A stretch of 7,546 nt of DNA from Acidobacteriota bacterium. Its GTDB lineage: Bacteria; Acidobacteriota; Vicinamibacteria; Vicinamibacterales; Vicinamibacteraceae. The position numbers were made by a program, and so were the translations under genes. Positions 6,199 to 7,546 of the stretch are shown here, piece by piece. Numbering within the stretch: the first letter of the stretch is position 1; each line of letters begins with the position of its first letter. The DNA is taken from contig JACDAO010000071.1 in assembly GCA_013695405.1 (NCBI GenBank), forward strand, positions 1 to 7,546, given 5' to 3'. The notes beneath the pieces were generated by a model. The model searched no databases. It was not told where the DNA came from and saw only the letters and a list, made by a program, of their open reading frames with translations.

Positions 6199-6252
6199 AT
6201 GTCAAAACAATTGTCGCAGATGCCGACAGCGGCACGCAACGGGGATGCTTGA
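6199..6252 (+). CDS. Possible leaderless 17-codon micro-ORF
   Basis: An ATG lies exactly 6 nt after the extended -10 box, so it would be the first codon of the transcript. It encodes MSKQLSQMPTAARNGDA and stops at TGA 6250-6252. No homology is recognised. The placement is the same as at 382 and near that at 2668. It could be a leader peptide influencing the downstream gene, or simply chance. No composition argument favours translation over chance at this length. Confidence 0.25.
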   Translation: MSKQLSQMPTAARNGDA

Positions 6253-6350
6253 GGAAATGGGCGGGCACGCCCGCTCCTGCCGACGGGCGGTCGGTGAGTT
6301 CGAGTAGTCCGCATGCACCGGCGAACCGATCGGAGCTGGAGTCCAGCAAT

Positions 6351-6356
6351 GGGAGG
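6351..6356 (+). promoter_or_regulatory. Ribosome binding site deciding the start at 6362
   Basis: GGGAGG lies 5 nt upstream of ATG 6362 and 11 nt upstream of the in-frame ATG 6368. It supports 6362 as the start and excludes the ATG at 6349, which is in another frame and overlaps the site. Confidence 0.65.
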
Positions 6357-6361
6357 CACGG

Positions 6362-7546
6362 ATGACTATGGGACTGGCGCGGGCGGCGCGGCTGACGGTG
6401 GCGCTGGTTGCGGGTGGTGCTGCTATGGCTGCGGGGCAGGCGACGGCCGATCCGCATGTCGAGCGGCTGCGCGCACTGATGCGGGAGCATCGCGCGGCCA
6501 GCCTGGCGCATGCCGAGGCGGTGCGCGGTTCGTACGAGCAGGACGTACCGCACCTGCTGCTTCAAGACCGTGACGGCCTCGTCGGGGCAGTGGCCGCCGG
6601 CGAACTCCTGCCCCTGCCCGTGGGCGCGGACGCCTTCAACGTCAACCTCCGTTTGCAGGGGCCGCACCAGATTGCCGAGCTCGACCCGCAGCACCAGCCG
6701 CTGTACGTCACCGCGCGGCCGGAGGTGCTCGGCATGCTGCTCGACATCGGCTCCCGGCTGCCGCTGGGGCACCTCGACGTCACGAGTCTCGTGCGACATG
6801 CCGCGTACCAGCGCTCGCTGGCACTGCGCAATCCGAAGGCCCGGACCCGCGTGCCGACGCATGCGATGGGTCTCGCGGTGGACATGTCGGTGCTGCACCT
6901 GCCCGTGGGCCAGGCGCGGGCCCTTGGAAAGGTGCTGCACGAGATGGCGGCCCGGGGCGACCTGCACTACGTGGCCGAGCAGCGCCAGCTCGTCTTCCAC
7001 GTGGTGCCTGCGGCCGCGCGCCGGGAGCACTACCGCGACTTCGCCCACTCGCTCGCCAGTACCTCGTCTCTCGCCGACCTGCGGCCGTGGCCTGCGCTGT
7101 TGGCAGCCGCTCCACCACCGCCGTCGTGGTCAACGGTGCCGCGCGTGCCGCCCGCCGTACGCTGGGAGCACGGGGCGCTGCTCCAACTGATGCCCAACGT
7201 CGATACGCGAGAGCAGACTCCCGCGTATGCCGTGGGTTACGTGCTGTCCGGGGCCAGCGCTCTCCTGGCTGGTAGGGCATGGTGGCGCTTCCGCCGCAGG
7301 CTGCGACGGCGCCTCGGCCCGATACGCCTGTCATGGAGGCCGGTCGGGTTCTGCGTCGTCCCACTGGTGCTCGCGGCGGCTGCCTCGGTGTCACTGACCG
7401 CGCGGCCACAAGGTGCCGCAGTGCGCCTGCCGGTCGTGCCCGCCATCGACGCGTACGCGATGTACATGGATCGCACGCCGGTCGAGATCTCGTTCATGGC
7501 CGGGTCCGAGCGGCTCGTCGCGCGTGTGAGTGGGGACGACCTGCGC
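6362..7546 (+). CDS. Secreted/membrane M15 (DUF5715-like) putative peptidoglycan hydrolase, cut by window edge
   Basis: The frame is open for 395 codons to the right edge. Residues 1 to about 29 look like a signal peptide (Arg-containing start, hydrophobic core, cleavage likely after ATA). Residues about 95-215 resemble the metal-binding core of M15-type peptidases and DUF5715: LDVTSLVRHAAYQRSL (138-153), then THAMGLAVDMS (166-176) with His167 and Asp174 in an HxxGxxxD arrangement, and QLVFHVVP (209-216) with His213 as third ligand. M15 enzymes cleave D-amino-acid bonds in peptidoglycan; activity here is inferred. A Pro-rich linker (249-264) follows, then membrane segments at about 288-306 and 328-346 separated by an Arg-rich loop (RFRRRLRRRLGPIR), and a C-terminal part that should face the periplasm. 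The start is set by GGGAGG upstream. Function beyond the fold-level guess is uncertain. Confidence 0.8.
   Translation, partial: MTMGLARAARLTVALVAGGAAMAAGQATADPHVERLRALMREHRAASLAHAEAVRGSYEQDVPHLLLQDRDGLVGAVAAGELLPLPVGADAFNVNLRLQGPHQIAELDPQHQPLYVTARPEVLGMLLDIGSRLPLGHLDVTSLVRHAAYQRSLALRNPKARTRVPTHAMGLAVDMSVLHLPVGQARALGKVLHEMAARGDLHYVAEQRQLVFHVVPAAARREHYRDFAHSLASTSSLADLRPWPALLAAAPPPPSWSTVPRVPPAVRWEHGALLQLMPNVDTREQTPAYAVGYVLSGASALLAGRAWWRFRRRLRRRLGPIRLSWRPVGFCVVPLVLAAAASVSLTARPQGAAVRLPVVPAIDAYAMYMDRTPVEISFMAGSERLVARVSGDDLR

Larger units (their letters stand above)
6193..6361 (+). promoter_or_regulatory. Structured 5' leader of the M15-like gene
   Basis: Between the promoter and the ATG at 6362 lie several inverted repeats. 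TGTCG/CGACA (6212-6216/6224-6228) forms a 5-bp stem. GGGCGGG/CCCGCTC (6259-6265/6270-6276, one G-U pair) is a stable hairpin with loop CACG. GCTGGAGTCCAGC (6335-6347) is a perfect 13-bp palindrome just upstream of the ribosome binding site. I do not recognise a known riboswitch consensus. A leader this long and folded could regulate translation, but that is inference. Confidence 0.4.

Noticed and set aside
6257..6307. Second micro-ORF (16 codons) with GAGG just upstream
   Set aside because: GAGG is only 2 nt from the ATG and the frame is largely made by the GC hairpin at 6259-6276; too short and poorly spaced to support.
6199..6361. Known riboswitch (c-di-AMP ydaO type or c-di-GMP type) upstream of a cell-wall hydrolase
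   Set aside because: I could not find the conserved core sequences of either class in the leader; only generic hairpins are visible.
5996..7048. 350-codon open frame on the minus strand
   Set aside because: It runs antisense through the trkH end, the promoter region and the M15-like gene; the plus-strand frame from 6362 has signal peptide, motif and ribosome binding site.
6510..7190. 226-codon plus-strand frame inside the M15-like gene
   Set aside because: Arg/Ser/Cys-rich shift-frame translation overlapping the continuous 395-codon frame; no start signal.

Overview
The window is GC-rich bacterial DNA in which most genes are close-packed and one stretch shows clear decay. No rRNA, tRNA or other taxonomic marker is present. 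GC content, the gene families (a secreted acetylxylan-esterase-like hydrolase, a cytochrome c-PQQ sugar dehydrogenase fusion, an M15/DUF5715-like secreted protein) and the frequency of starts lying 5-11 nt behind a TAnnnT box fit a soil bacterium such as an Acidobacteriota (Vicinamibacteria-type) member. That placement is an inference.

Layout from left to right. 1-205 (minus) is the 5' part of an RRM-type RNA-binding protein gene that runs off the left edge. 374-1237 (plus) is a decayed alpha/beta-hydrolase gene. Its promoter still looks intact, but its reading frame is disrupted at the 5' end, a large N-terminal block is missing, a second junction occurs near 953, and its 3' end runs antisense into the next gene. 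1183-2607 (minus) encodes a secreted fusion of cytochrome c with a PQQ-dependent aldose dehydrogenase. It is divergent from 2668-3069 (plus), a single-domain response regulator. The 60-nt gap between these two holds a perfect 15-bp palindrome set between the two putative promoters. 3070-3358 is a 289-nt block with no convincing gene. 3359-4699 and 4699-6144 (plus) are trkA and trkH, overlapping by one base, and together they would make a complete Trk potassium uptake system. 6145-6361 holds a possible terminator, an extended -10 promoter, a possible 17-codon leaderless micro-ORF and a hairpin-rich leader. 6362-7546 (plus) is a long open gene for a secreted or membrane-anchored M15/DUF5715-like putative peptidoglycan hydrolase, cut by the right edge. 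Because that frame has no stop and the RRM gene has a GTG start and no stop in the window, simple ATG-to-stop scanning misses both.

The genes do not form one pathway. TrkA and TrkH work as a complex at the inner membrane (NAD-sensing gating ring plus K+ pore). The dehydrogenase would oxidise sugars in the periplasm and pass electrons to its own haem. The response regulator has no kinase partner here. The features most worth a second look are the palindrome between the divergent promoters, the recurring leaderless or near-leaderless start arrangement, the mosaic hydrolase relic, and the structured leader with micro-ORF upstream of the M15-like gene. I did not find a clear new multi-gene system.
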